This document shows, piece after piece, positions 45,783 through 55,429 of a stretch of DNA of 64,000 bases. The translations under genes and the position numbers were made by a program. Location of the stretch: assembly GCF_000615285.1 (NCBI RefSeq), contig NZ_BALU01000011.1:27352-91351 (forward strand), written 5' to 3'. The first letter of the stretch is position 1. Each line of letters starts with the position of its first letter. This stretch comes from Lactobacillus kitasatonis DSM 16761 = JCM 1039 (GTDB lineage: Bacteria; Bacillota; Bacilli; Lactobacillales; Lactobacillaceae). The notes beneath the pieces were generated by a model. That model was not told the DNA's origin. It made no database searches and saw only the letters and a program-made list of their open reading frames with translations.

Positions 45783-48086
45783 ATGGATCCTGAAAAAATG
45801 AATTTAACGGAGGAGGATATCAAGAATAGATATATTTCTCCTGCTATTTTTGAAACAGCAGGTTGGAAGAAAAAAGATTCTTTGATGGAATATTACTATA
45901 CGGATGGCCAGATCAATGTTGTAGACGATGTGGCTAAACGTGGTAATGGTAAAAAGGTTGATTACTTACTCTTATATAAGCCTAATTATCCGATTGCTGT
46001 AATTGAAGCTAAGGACAGAAAAAAGCACCCACAACCTAGCGCTGGTTTGCAACAAGGTATGGGGTATGCTAGAGACTTGCAAGTACCATTTGCTTATTCT
46101 TCTAACGGGGATGCATTTGTTGAGCATGATATGTTGACAGGTAAAGAAAGAACTTTTGCTCTAGATGAATTTCCAACTAAAGAAGAACTTTGGAAGAGAT
46201 ATATTAAAGAAAAGAAACTATCTGACAAAGAAATCAAAGCAATTAATGAGCCATATTATTCATCCAGAGATACATATTCACCTCGATATTACCAACAAAA
46301 TGCTATTAACCGTGTAGTAGAAAAGATAGCCAATGGTGATCGTCGTATTTTGTTAGTTATGGCTACTGGTACGGGTAAAACTTACACTGCCTTTCAAATC
46401 GTCTATCGTTTGTTAAAGGCTGGCATCAAGCATAGAGTCCTTTATTTAGCCGACCGTAATATTCTGGTTGATCAAGCAAGGTTAAACGACTTTAGTCCAT
46501 TAAGTGACAAGATAACTAAAGTTCAAGATGGACATATGGATAGCGCATATCCAATTCAATTCGCTCTGTATCAACAATTGGCAGGAAAAGATGAAGATGT
46601 TGGTCATGAACCATTTAGACAACTTAAGCCTGATTTCTTTGATTTAGTTGTAATTGATGAAGCTCACCGTGGTTCTGCTAAGGCTGATAGTCAATGGCGC
46701 AAGATCTTGGATTACTTTGATGGTCCTAATGTAACTCATTTAGGTATGACTGCTACTCCTAAGAATGATAAAGAAGCTTCAAATATTCAATACTTTGGCG
46801 ATCCGGTTTATACATACTCACTTAAACAAGGGATTGAAGATGGTTTCTTAGCACCATACAAAGTTATCAGAGTTAACTTCAATGTAGATATTAACGGATT
46901 TCGCCCGTTTAAAGGTGAGAGAGATAAGCATGGTCGCGAATTTGATAAGAAGTTATATACAACACGTGATTTTGATAAAAGTTTAGTCATCGATGAACGT
47001 ACCGAAATGGTGGCTAAATATGTAAGTAAGTATATGAAAGAAAATGATCGGCGCTGGGATAAAACTATTGTCTTTTGCGAGGACATTGAACATGCCGAAA
47101 GAATGCGTCAGGCTTTCGTAAATGAAAATACGGATTTAGTTGCTGAAGATTCACGTTATGTTATGAGAATTACTGGTGATGATAATACAGGTAAATCACA
47201 ACTAGATAATTTTGAAGATGTTACAAGTAAAGTTCCTACAATAGTTACGACTTCTAAATTGTTAACTACAGGTGTTAACGTAAAAACTTGTAAAACAATT
47301 GTGTTAGATTCAAACATTAATTCCATGACAGAGTTTAAACAAATTATTGGTCGTGGTACTCGACTAGATACTGATCATGGAAAGAGTTACTTCACTATTA
47401 TTGATTTCCGTGGAGTATCAAGATTATTTGCTGATCCAGCATTTGATGGTGAACCAATTGAGATAATTGATGGTAATAAAGGCACAAGCTCTCACAAATC
47501 TCATTATTCTGGTGTATCAGATTCTGCTAAGCAAAAATATGAAGTAAATCGTAATGTAAAGGTTTCAAATGCCGAAACTCAATTCTTAGATGAACATGGT
47601 AACCTAATCACCACTTCTTTGGTTGACTACACTAAGAAAAATATTCTTGGTGAATATGCTACATTGGATAATTTCCTTCAAGCTTGGAATAAGGCTGATA
47701 AGAAGCAAGTGTTGCTTGATGAGATGGAAAAGCATGGCATTCTTTATAAGGAAATTATCAAGCAAAAGAAGATTAAGGATATGGATCCATTTGACCTGAT
47801 GGTTCATCTTGCATACAATCAAAAGCCACTGACGAAGTCAGAGCGAATCAAGAATGTTAAAAAGTCAGGTATTCTCGATAAATATCAAGGTGCTGCTAGA
47901 GATATTCTTGATGCTCTGCTAGAAAAATATAAAGATGATGGGATTGCTGATTTGGAGAGTAATAAGGTATTAAGTTTGCCTGAATTCGAGAAATATGGCG
48001 GTGCCGTCAAGATTATTTTGTCCTTTGGCGGCAAAAAGAATTACGAAGATACTATTAAGAAAGTAAAAGAAAAAATATACAGTTAG
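45783..48086 (+). CDS. hsdR: type I restriction enzyme subunit R
   Basis: About 767 residues from the ATG at 45783, with GAGGTGA 6 bases upstream. The N-terminal PD-(D/E)xK nuclease has VDYLLL then IAVIEAKDR. The motor has MATGTGKTYTA (Walker A, near 195), VVIDEAHRGS, LGMTATP and the late helicase motif QIIGRGTRLDTD. It translocates DNA and cleaves unmodified targets as R2M2S. It is shorter than EcoKI HsdR and lies 12 bp before hsdM, so R, M and S form one operon. Confidence 0.95.
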   Translation: MDPEKMNLTEEDIKNRYISPAIFETAGWKKKDSLMEYYYTDGQINVVDDVAKRGNGKKVDYLLLYKPNYPIAVIEAKDRKKHPQPSAGLQQGMGYARDLQVPFAYSSNGDAFVEHDMLTGKERTFALDEFPTKEELWKRYIKEKKLSDKEIKAINEPYYSSRDTYSPRYYQQNAINRVVEKIANGDRRILLVMATGTGKTYTAFQIVYRLLKAGIKHRVLYLADRNILVDQARLNDFSPLSDKITKVQDGHMDSAYPIQFALYQQLAGKDEDVGHEPFRQLKPDFFDLVVIDEAHRGSAKADSQWRKILDYFDGPNVTHLGMTATPKNDKEASNIQYFGDPVYTYSLKQGIEDGFLAPYKVIRVNFNVDINGFRPFKGERDKHGREFDKKLYTTRDFDKSLVIDERTEMVAKYVSKYMKENDRRWDKTIVFCEDIEHAERMRQAFVNENTDLVAEDSRYVMRITGDDNTGKSQLDNFEDVTSKVPTIVTTSKLLTTGVNVKTCKTIVLDSNINSMTEFKQIIGRGTRLDTDHGKSYFTIIDFRGVSRLFADPAFDGEPIEIIDGNKGTSSHKSHYSGVSDSAKQKYEVNRNVKVSNAETQFLDEHGNLITTSLVDYTKKNILGEYATLDNFLQAWNKADKKQVLLDEMEKHGILYKEIIKQKKIKDMDPFDLMVHLAYNQKPLTKSERIKNVKKSGILDKYQGAARDILDALLEKYKDDGIADLESNKVLSLPEFEKYGGAVKIILSFGGKKNYEDTIKKVKEKIYS

Positions 48087-48098
48087 GGAGTTTATTAG

Positions 48099-49577
48099 AT
48101 GGCAGGTACGACTACTCAATTTGTTAAGAGAATAAGAGATATCATGCGTAATGATCCAGGTATCAATGGCGATGCGCAGAGAATTGAACAATTATCTTGG
48201 ATCTTATTTTTGAAAGTTTATGATGATCGTGAACTTGTTTGGGATATTGATCAAGATAATTATGAGTCAATCATTCCTGAAGGGATGCACTGGCGTGAAT
48301 GGGCTCATGATAATAAGGACGGTAAAGCATTAACTAGTGATGAATTACTAGATTTTGTTAACAATAAATTATTACCTGCATTAAAAAATATTACTGTAAC
48401 TGATGAAACACCTATTAGCAAGGCTATTGTTAAAGATGCCTTTATTGATGCTAACAACTATATGAAGAATGGTGTTTTATTGCGTCAAGTAGTTAATGTG
48501 GTTGATGAAGTTGACTTTACTGATCCTAAAGATCGTCACTTGTTTGGTGATATCTATGAAAGCATCTTAAAAGAACTTCAAAGTGCTGGTAGTTCTGGTG
48601 AATTCTATACTCCTCGTGCTTTAACAGACTTTATTGCAGAAACTTTAAAGCCAAAATTAGGTCAAAGAATTGCTGATTTGGCTTGTGGTACTGGCGGCTT
48701 TCTTGTTAGTGCCTTAAATATCTTAAATAAACAAGTTAAGACTGTTGAAGATAAGGAACTCTACAATAAAGAAGTTTTTGGTATTGAGAAGAAAGGTCAA
48801 CCATATATCTTGGCCGTAACCAACTTGCTTCTTCATGATGTTGATAATCCAGATATTGTTCACGGGAACTCGCTCGAAAAGCGTGTTACTGAATATACTG
48901 ACAAAGATAAGTTTGATTTGATTATGATGAATCCTCCATTCGGTGGATCTGAGCTGCCTATTATCAAGCAAAACTTTCCTACAGATTTACAAAGTAGTGA
49001 AACTGCTGACTTATTCTTAGCCCTGATCATGTACCGTATTAAGGATAATGGTAAAGTTGGTGTAATTTTGCCAGATGGCTTCTTGTTTGGTAATGATGGT
49101 ACCAAGCTTAACATCAAGAAGCGTATGCTTAAGGATTTCAACCTTCATACAATTATTCGTTTGCCAGGTAGCATTTTTAGTCCATATACTTCAATTGCAA
49201 CTAACATTTTATTCTTTGATAAGACAGGTTCTACTAAAGAGACTTGGTTCTATCGTTTAGATATGCCTAAAGGATATAAGCACTTCTCTAAGACTCGTCC
49301 AATGAAATTAGAACATTTTAATCCTGTACGTGAGTGGTGGAATAATCGTCATGAAATTCAGGATGAAGATGGTAATTACAAGTCCCAAGCTTACACTCCT
49401 GAAGAATTAGCTAAGAATAATTACAATTTTGATTTGTGTGGTTTTCCAACAGAAACTGAAGAAGTATTGCCACCGTTTGAATTGATGGATAAATATCAAA
49501 AAGAGCGTAAAGAATTGAATGCTAAGATTGATAAACAATTATCCATTATTAAACAATTGCTTGAGGAGGATGACTAA
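48099..49577 (+). CDS. hsdM: type I restriction-modification DNA methyltransferase subunit M
   Basis: 492 residues. An N-terminal helical HsdM_N domain (ELSWILFLKVYDDRE) precedes an N6-adenine methyltransferase with SAM motif DLACGTGGFLVS and catalytic motif IMMNPPFGG. GEFYTPRALTDFI is the usual motif before the SAM site. It methylates host targets chosen by HsdS. It overlaps hsdS by one base (TAATG). Confidence 0.96.
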   Translation: MAGTTTQFVKRIRDIMRNDPGINGDAQRIEQLSWILFLKVYDDRELVWDIDQDNYESIIPEGMHWREWAHDNKDGKALTSDELLDFVNNKLLPALKNITVTDETPISKAIVKDAFIDANNYMKNGVLLRQVVNVVDEVDFTDPKDRHLFGDIYESILKELQSAGSSGEFYTPRALTDFIAETLKPKLGQRIADLACGTGGFLVSALNILNKQVKTVEDKELYNKEVFGIEKKGQPYILAVTNLLLHDVDNPDIVHGNSLEKRVTEYTDKDKFDLIMMNPPFGGSELPIIKQNFPTDLQSSETADLFLALIMYRIKDNGKVGVILPDGFLFGNDGTKLNIKKRMLKDFNLHTIIRLPGSIFSPYTSIATNILFFDKTGSTKETWFYRLDMPKGYKHFSKTRPMKLEHFNPVREWWNNRHEIQDEDGNYKSQAYTPEELAKNNYNFDLCGFPTETEEVLPPFELMDKYQKERKELNAKIDKQLSIIKQLLEEDD

Positions 49578-51076
49578 TGACTCCTGAACAATTAAGAACT
49601 TCAATTCTGCAGTATGCCATGGAAGGTAAGTTGGTTAAGCAGGATTCTAATGATGAACCGGCTAGTGAATTAGTAAAAAGAAGTCAAGATAAAAAAATTG
49701 AACTGATTAAAAATGGTGAACTCAAAAAGAGCAAGAAGTTACCTGTAATTACTGATGGTGAAAAACCATTTAATATTCCTGATAACTGGGCATGGAGTAG
49801 ATTAGGTGATTTATTTACAATTCTACGTGGTGGTTCTCCTAGACCTATAAAATCTTTTCTGACTAATGATGAGAATGGAATTAATTGGATAAAAATCGGT
49901 GATACTGATCCTAATAGTAAGTACATTACTAAAACGGAAGAAAAAATAATACCTGAGGGTTTGAAGAAATCTAGGGCTGTTCATATCGGAGATTTTGTTT
50001 TATCCAATTCAATGAGTTTTGGTCGGCCTTATATTTTAAAAATAAATGGAGCCGTTCATGATGGATGGTTGATAATATCAGACTATGATCAAGTATTCAA
50101 TAAGGATTTTTTATATTACTTATTATTATCTTCGTTTGTAAAAAAGCAGTTCTCAATAGCAGCTACTGGCTCAACAGTTAAAAATCTTAATAGAGAAAGA
50201 GTAGCCAATACTATCGGTGTTATTCCACCACTTGAAGAACAAAAGCGCATTGTAGCAAAAATTGAAAAATTAATGCCTTTGGTGGATGAATATGCTGAAT
50301 CATATAATCGTCTTCAAAAGATTGATAATGAATTTGAAGATAAATTAAAACAATCTGTCTTACAGTATGCAATGGAAGGTAAGCTGGTTAAACAAGATCC
50401 TAGTGATGAACCGGCCAGTAAATTAATCAAGAAGATTGAAAATGAAAAAGCTGAATTAATCAAAGAAGGCAAGATTAAGAAGAGCAAAAAGTTACCTGTA
50501 ATTACTGATGATGAAAAGCCGTTTGATATTCCTGATAGTTGGGAATGGATAAGACTGGGAGACTATGCGGAAAAGATTACAGATGAAGTTGCCAGTGGTA
50601 GTTTTGCAGCTATTAGAGATAACGTACGAAAATATAAAACAGAAAATTACGCTATTATGGTAAAAACAGCAGATTTTGCTAATCATTTTAGTAAAAATCT
50701 GACATATACTGATGAGCATGGATATAATTTCTTGAACAATTCAAATTTATTTGGAGGGGAATTGATCTTAAGCAATATTGGATCAATTGGGAAATGTTTT
50801 ATTGTTCCTAAATTAAATAGGCCGATGACATTAGCTCCTAATTCTATAATGACTAAACTGATTGATCCTAAACTTAATAAGTTTTTGTATTACTTTATTA
50901 AATCTCCAATAGGTAATTTTGAGTTATTGCAAATAGCTTCAGGGACAACAATGAAAAAGTTTAATAAAACAAATTTAAAGGGGATATTAATACCAATTCC
51001 ACCGTTAAATGAACAAAAACGTATTGTTTTTGAAATTGAAAAAATTGTAAATTCAATAGACAAGTTATCTAAATAG
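49577..51076 (+). CDS. hsdS: type I restriction-modification specificity subunit S
   Basis: 499 residues with two target-recognition domains, each ending in the conserved PLEEQKRIV / PLNEQKRIV helix. Each half begins with a copy of a 75-residue repeat: QYAMEGKLVKQD, DEPAS, KKSKKLPVIT, and KPF-IPD-W. The copies start near residues 9 and 258. Each copy plus TRD is almost equal in length, so the protein is close to a tandem duplication. The repeats are strongly conserved at the DNA level too and could allow TRD exchange. It is the last gene of the hsd operon. Confidence 0.93.
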   Translation: MTPEQLRTSILQYAMEGKLVKQDSNDEPASELVKRSQDKKIELIKNGELKKSKKLPVITDGEKPFNIPDNWAWSRLGDLFTILRGGSPRPIKSFLTNDENGINWIKIGDTDPNSKYITKTEEKIIPEGLKKSRAVHIGDFVLSNSMSFGRPYILKINGAVHDGWLIISDYDQVFNKDFLYYLLLSSFVKKQFSIAATGSTVKNLNRERVANTIGVIPPLEEQKRIVAKIEKLMPLVDEYAESYNRLQKIDNEFEDKLKQSVLQYAMEGKLVKQDPSDEPASKLIKKIENEKAELIKEGKIKKSKKLPVITDDEKPFDIPDSWEWIRLGDYAEKITDEVASGSFAAIRDNVRKYKTENYAIMVKTADFANHFSKNLTYTDEHGYNFLNNSNLFGGELILSNIGSIGKCFIVPKLNRPMTLAPNSIMTKLIDPKLNKFLYYFIKSPIGNFELLQIASGTTMKKFNKTNLKGILIPIPPLNEQKRIVFEIEKIVNSIDKLSK

Positions 51077-51155
51077 ATTGAATCGAAAAGTATTGTCTAA
51101 AAAAGGTAGTATTGTTTTGATATGATAAAGCTAACTAAAGAGTAGGAACAGTACC

Positions 51156-51584
51156 ATGCCAATATTCACTAGATATAGATTAAGTGGTGAAGTAGTCGAA
51201 TCACGATTTATAAATTCAAATGAAATTACACAACATAAATATAGTATTCTAGGTCAAAAAGCTAGAATTACTACGAATGATGGTAAAGTCTACGAAGGCT
51301 TTGCAGATGAGCCTTATCATACTGGAGAAGGAAACAGCCTAACTTTAATGTGGTATGACACGGATTATAAAACAGAACATCTAAGAAGCAGTAATATGGT
51401 TACCATATTTATACCGATAGGCATTGTTGCTAAGATTGAAGCAATCTTATACAGTAATCCACGTTGGGGCCTTCCACCATTTAATGAATTTTTGTTTAGT
51501 AGTGAGATAAAGCGGTGTGAGTTTAAACCTGATGATGAGTTGAAACAATTTATTAGAGACTTTAATAAAAAGCATCAAAAATAA
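51156..51584 (+). CDS. unknown protein downstream of hsdS
   Basis: 142 residues, mostly beta strands in the first 90 (SILGQKARITTNDGKVYEGF resembles an Sm/LSm-like or short beta-barrel strand pair) then a helical end. No catalytic motif is seen. It is not present in a standard hsd operon, and there is no clear ribosome site (only GAGTAGGAA 9 bases before the ATG). A leader-like AT-rich region and a CRISPR relic follow. Function unknown; a defence-linked role is only a position-based guess. Confidence 0.55.
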   Translation: MPIFTRYRLSGEVVESRFINSNEITQHKYSILGQKARITTNDGKVYEGFADEPYHTGEGNSLTLMWYDTDYKTEHLRSSNMVTIFIPIGIVAKIEAILYSNPRWGLPPFNEFLFSSEIKRCEFKPDDELKQFIRDFNKKHQK

Positions 51585-51672
51585 GATTGATAAATTTCCG
51601 CTTGTAAACACTATTTTTAGTTGATATCTTTTGATATAATTTTATAAGTAGAAAACAAACGTTTTGTTTTAA

Positions 51673-51834
51673 ATCTTTATTTAACTCGTGAGAAATGTAA
51701 ATAGATCCTGATAAAAACAGGCTGTTTGCAAAAGCTGTTTCTTTATCTAATCCAAGAGGAATGTAAATACAATAAACAATGGCTTAAAGTCTTCACGACG
51801 TCCATTTTTTATCTAACTCAAGAGAATTACAAAT
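51673..51834 (+). CRISPR. degenerate three-repeat CRISPR relic, AATGTAAAT-type repeat
   Basis: Three 30-nt units at 51673-51702, 51739-51768 and 51805-51834 share TTATNTAA, GAG(A/G)A and terminal (T/A)(G/C)(T/A)AAAT, the usual end of type I-B or III-A repeats in lactobacilli. The units start every 66 bases, so each spacer is 36 nt. Differences between the units show decay. AT-rich sequence with a TGATATAAT-like -10 (about 51632) lies upstream and could be a leader. No cas genes are within the window. Confidence 0.72.
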
Positions 51835-51848
51835 AAATATATTTACAA

Positions 51849-51887
51849 TAAAAAAGGCGATTCCTTAGTGGAAATCGTCCTTTTTTG
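51849..51887 (+). terminator. hairpin terminator after the CRISPR relic
   Basis: AAAAGGCGATTCC pairs, with two single-base bulges, to GGAAATCGTCCTTTT and is followed by T. Confidence 0.65.
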
Positions 51888-52459
51888 CGTATACAGAACG
51901 ATATGGAGTATTTAAAGCTAATTCATATACTAAGTTTAATTTACCAATTATCGTTACTGATCCCGATGAAATAAAAAATATAGATACCTTAACGGTCGGA
52001 TTTAAGGCTATTAAAAGAAAATTATTTAGAAATACAGATAAACAATCTTATTATGTGACTTATAATATTAAGAATTTACTATAGGATTCACGTTTTAAGA
52101 AGGGATATAATAACGAAATAAAAATTTTCATTACTATAAGTGAGATTTTAAATAGTGAAAAACTAGAAGATGCTTTTTTGTATGATGAATTACCTAAGTT
52201 AGATATAATTCTGGGAGAGTTGAAGAATAGTGAAATAAGTGATCAAGCATTATCCGATATAGTAAATATGTATAAATACTTAATTGAAAATAAAACGATG
52301 CTTTCAGTTGAGGTGAAAAGTTTATTACGTGATATTACGAAAAGATCTACATTGGGTTTTGCCACTGAGAATAATCAAAAAAGAAAAGACTTAATGCTAA
52401 AAATAAAAAAAGACTTTAGTAAAATTTCTGATAGAACTATAACGTCAACTAAATTTTAA
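51887..52459 (+). pseudogene. relict gene of unknown function, 5' truncated with internal stop
   Basis: The same frame is open from about 51887 to 52459 except for one TAG at 52082-52084. It reads YTERYGVFKANSYTKFN onward, then after the stop DSRFKKGYNNEIKIFITISE and a helical, lysine-rich C-terminus. There is no start codon with a ribosome site near the left end, which abuts the CRISPR terminator hairpin. Only the part after 52178 looks like a free-standing small gene, but continuity of the frame argues for one older gene of at least 190 residues. I do not recognise the family. Confidence 0.5.
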
Positions 52460-52540
52460 GCTAAAAGTTTATATTTGATCTGATATAATAATTAAGAATC
52501 TAATTTTAAGATTGTTGTTAAAACAATTTTTAAAATTATG

Positions 52541-52571
52541 GTCGCATTTATATGAGTGCGTGGATTGAAAT
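52541..52571 (+). CRISPR. solitary type I-C-like CRISPR repeat
   Basis: The 31-mer GTCGCATTTATATGAGTG followed by CGTGGATTGAAAT matches the lactobacillar I-C repeat (GTCGCAC...GTGCGTGGATTGAAAT), with one base missing. No second unit lies 60-70 bases later, so it is a leader-end remnant. The 52460-52758 gap holds this, AT-rich leader-like sequence, a terminator and the polA promoter region. Confidence 0.65.
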
Positions 52572-52635
52572 CAATATATGCTTTCTGTTATTCCTTTTAA
52601 AGCTAATTGTAGGCTAATCAGAAAGGTTAATATTT

Positions 52636-52664
52636 AAAGGCTCCATAAAAGTGGAGCTTTTTTC
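52636..52664 (+). terminator. hairpin terminator before polA
   Basis: AAAGGCTCCA pairs with TGGAGCTTT around TAAAAG, followed by a T tract. Confidence 0.8.
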
Positions 52665-52758
52665 TTTTCGATTAAACTTCCTATTAAAAGATTACCCTTG
52701 AAACTGGTAAAATAGATAAGTAAGTATAGAGAACAATTTATTGAAAAAGGGAGATAAA

Positions 52759-55421
52759 ATGGCAGATAAAAAATTACTTCTAATCGATGGTAACTCTGTA
52801 GCTTTCAGAGCCTTTTACGCTCTTTATCGTCAACTAGAATCTTTCAAGAGTCCGGATGGCCTGCACACTAATGCCATTTACGCTTTTAAAAATATGCTTG
52901 ATGTCCTTTTGAAGGACGTTGATCCAACTCACATTTTGGTAGCTTTTGATGCAGGAAAAGTAACTTTTAGAACAAAGATGTATGGAGAATATAAAGGTGG
53001 ACGTGCCAAAACTCCAGAAGAGCTTCTCGAGCAAATGCCTTATATTCAAGAAATGCTTTATGACTTGGGTATTAAAACTTATGAATTGAAGAATTACGAA
53101 GCAGATGACATTATTGGTACTTTTGTCGATAAGGGTGAGAAGAACGGCTTTACTACTACTGTTGTGACTGGTGACCGCGACTTGACCCAACTTGCGTCCG
53201 ACAAGACGACTGTCGAAGTAACTAAATCTGGTGTTTCTCAACTTGAAGCCTACACGCCTGAACATATGAAGGAAGTTAACGGCGTCACTCCAACTGAATT
53301 CATTGATATGAAGGCTTTGATGGGTGATAATTCCGATAACTATCCTGGTGTAACTAAGGTTGGTCCTAAGACTGCTTCACGTTTAATTCAAAAATATGGT
53401 TCTGTTGAAGGCATTTACGACCATATCGACGAAATGAAGAAGTCCAAGTTGAAAGAAAACTTGATCAACGATAAAGACAAGGCCTTTTTAGCTAAAAACT
53501 TGCCACAATTGACCGTGATTCACCGGTAACTCTAGATATCGATGATATAAAACGTCAGCCAGTTGATTATGAAAAGCTGCGTCAATTCTATGAAAAGATG
53601 AACTTCCGCAAGTTCTTAGCTGATTTAAATGCTTCAGGTGCTGGTCAAGATAACACCGAAGTTGAAAAAGTAGAATACACTGTTTTAAACGACGACAACG
53701 TTAAAGATGTTAAGGCCACTGAAGATGACACCGTTGAATTTTACTTAGAAATGCTTGGTGCCAACTATCACTTAGCTCCTTTTGTTGGCTTCAGTTTGAA
53801 GATCAACGATAAGATCTACGTTTCAAGAGACGTGGAATTGCTTGAAGAAGATAATCTCAAGCACATCTTAGAAGACGAAAAGATTCAGAAGAACGTCTTT
53901 GACCTAAAGAGAACAATGGTTGCTGCACATCGTTTAGGCATTCACACTCACGGTCTTGATTACGACATGCTTTTGGCATCTTACTTGATTAATAATGAAA
54001 ATAACTCTAACGACCTTGGTGAAATTGCCCACCTTTATGGTGATTATTCAGTTAAGACTGACCTTGAAGTTTATGGAAAAGGTAAGAGTGAGCACATCCC
54101 TGATGACGATGATGAATTATTCAACCACTTAGCTTCTAAGATCAATGCTATCGAATCACTTAAAAAGCCACTGCTTGAAAAGCTCAAGGATCATGAACAA
54201 GACGATCTATTTGAAACAATCGAAATTCCAACCGCGCGCGTTTTAGCCAGAATGGAAATGAACGGGATGAAGGTCGAAGCAAGTACTTTAATTCAACTGC
54301 AAAATGAATTTGCCGTTAAATTGAAGGGACTCGAAGACAAGATTTATGACCAAGCCGGTGAAAAGTTCAACTTGAACTCACCAAAGCAATTAGGTCACAT
54401 TTTGTTTGAAAAGCTTGGTTTGCCAGTCATCAAAAAGACCAAGACTGGTTACTCAACTTCAGTTGAAGTCTTGGATCAATTAAAGACGCAAAGTCCAATC
54501 GTTAGTGAAATTTTGGATTACCGTCAAATTGCCAAGATTCAATCTACCTATGTAAAGGGGCTGCTTGATGTTATCCAACCAGATGGTCGTGTACATACAC
54601 GTTACTTGCAAACTTTGACTGCCACTGGTCGTCTTTCCAGTGTAGATCCTAACTTGCAAAACATCCCTACCCGTACCGAAGAAGGTAAGCAAATCAGAAA
54701 AGCCTTTGTGCCAAGTGAACCAGACGGCTACATCTTCTCTTGCGACTACTCACAAGTTGAACTTCGTGTTTTAGCTCACGTTTCGGGCGATCAAAACATG
54801 CAAGAAGCCTTCAAGACCGGATACGATATCCACTCACACACCGCGATGAAGATTTTCCACTTGGATTCACCAGATCAAGTAACGCCACTGATGCGTCGTC
54901 ACGCTAAGGCTGTTAACTTCGGTATCGTTTATGGTATTTCCGATTATGGTTTGTCCAAGAATTTAGGTATTTCTAGAAAACGTGCGCAAGAATTTATCGA
55001 TAATTATTTTGAACAATATCCTCAAATCAAGGATTACATGAATAAAGCAGTACAAGAAGCACGTGACAAAGGCTATGCCGAAACAATTATGCACCGCCGC
55101 AGATACTTGCCAGATATTCACGCTAAGAAGTACACTGTGCGTGCCTTTGCTGAAAGAACCGCCATCAACTCACCAATCCAAGGATCAGCTGCCGATATCA
55201 TCAAGATTGCCATGATTAACATGCAAAAGAAGCTGGATGAATTGCACCTCAAGACCAAGATGGTGGTTCAGGTTCACGACGAATTGATTTTTGATGTGCC
55301 AAAAGATGAACTTGAAACAATCAAGAAGATTGTGCCAGAAGTAATGCAATCAGCAGTTAAGCTTGATGTGCCACTAATTGCTGATTCTGGTTGGGGCAAC
55401 AATTGGTACGATGCAAAGTAG
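52759..55421 (+). pseudogene. polA: DNA polymerase I, one frameshift
   Basis: ATG at 52759 after GGGAG. The 5' nuclease domain (LLLIDGNSVAFRAFYAL, TGDRDLTQLAS, MGDNSDNYPGV) reads to about 53523. One C restored there gives TVIHPVTLDIDDIKRQ and leads into the second segment. That segment has a degenerate 3'-5' exonuclease region, lacking the catalytic acidic motifs as in other Bacilli, then the polymerase with DYSQVELRVLAH, RRHAKAVNFGIVYG and QVHDE. About 887 residues when repaired. It handles Okazaki fragments and repair. A dead polA would be strongly deleterious, so a sequence error is likely. First of the polA-mutM-coaE-nrdR-dnaB-dnaI unit. Confidence 0.9.
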
Positions 55422-55429
55422 GTGATTAG

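Noticed and set aside
52178..52459. A separate 93-residue gene before polA
   Set aside because: The frame continues upstream to about 51887 with only one stop, there is no good ribosome site at 52178, and it looks like the tail of an older gene.
53598..55421. A free-standing Klenow-like polymerase without 5' nuclease
   Set aside because: The 5' nuclease domain lies directly upstream in another frame and joins with one base, so this is one polA.
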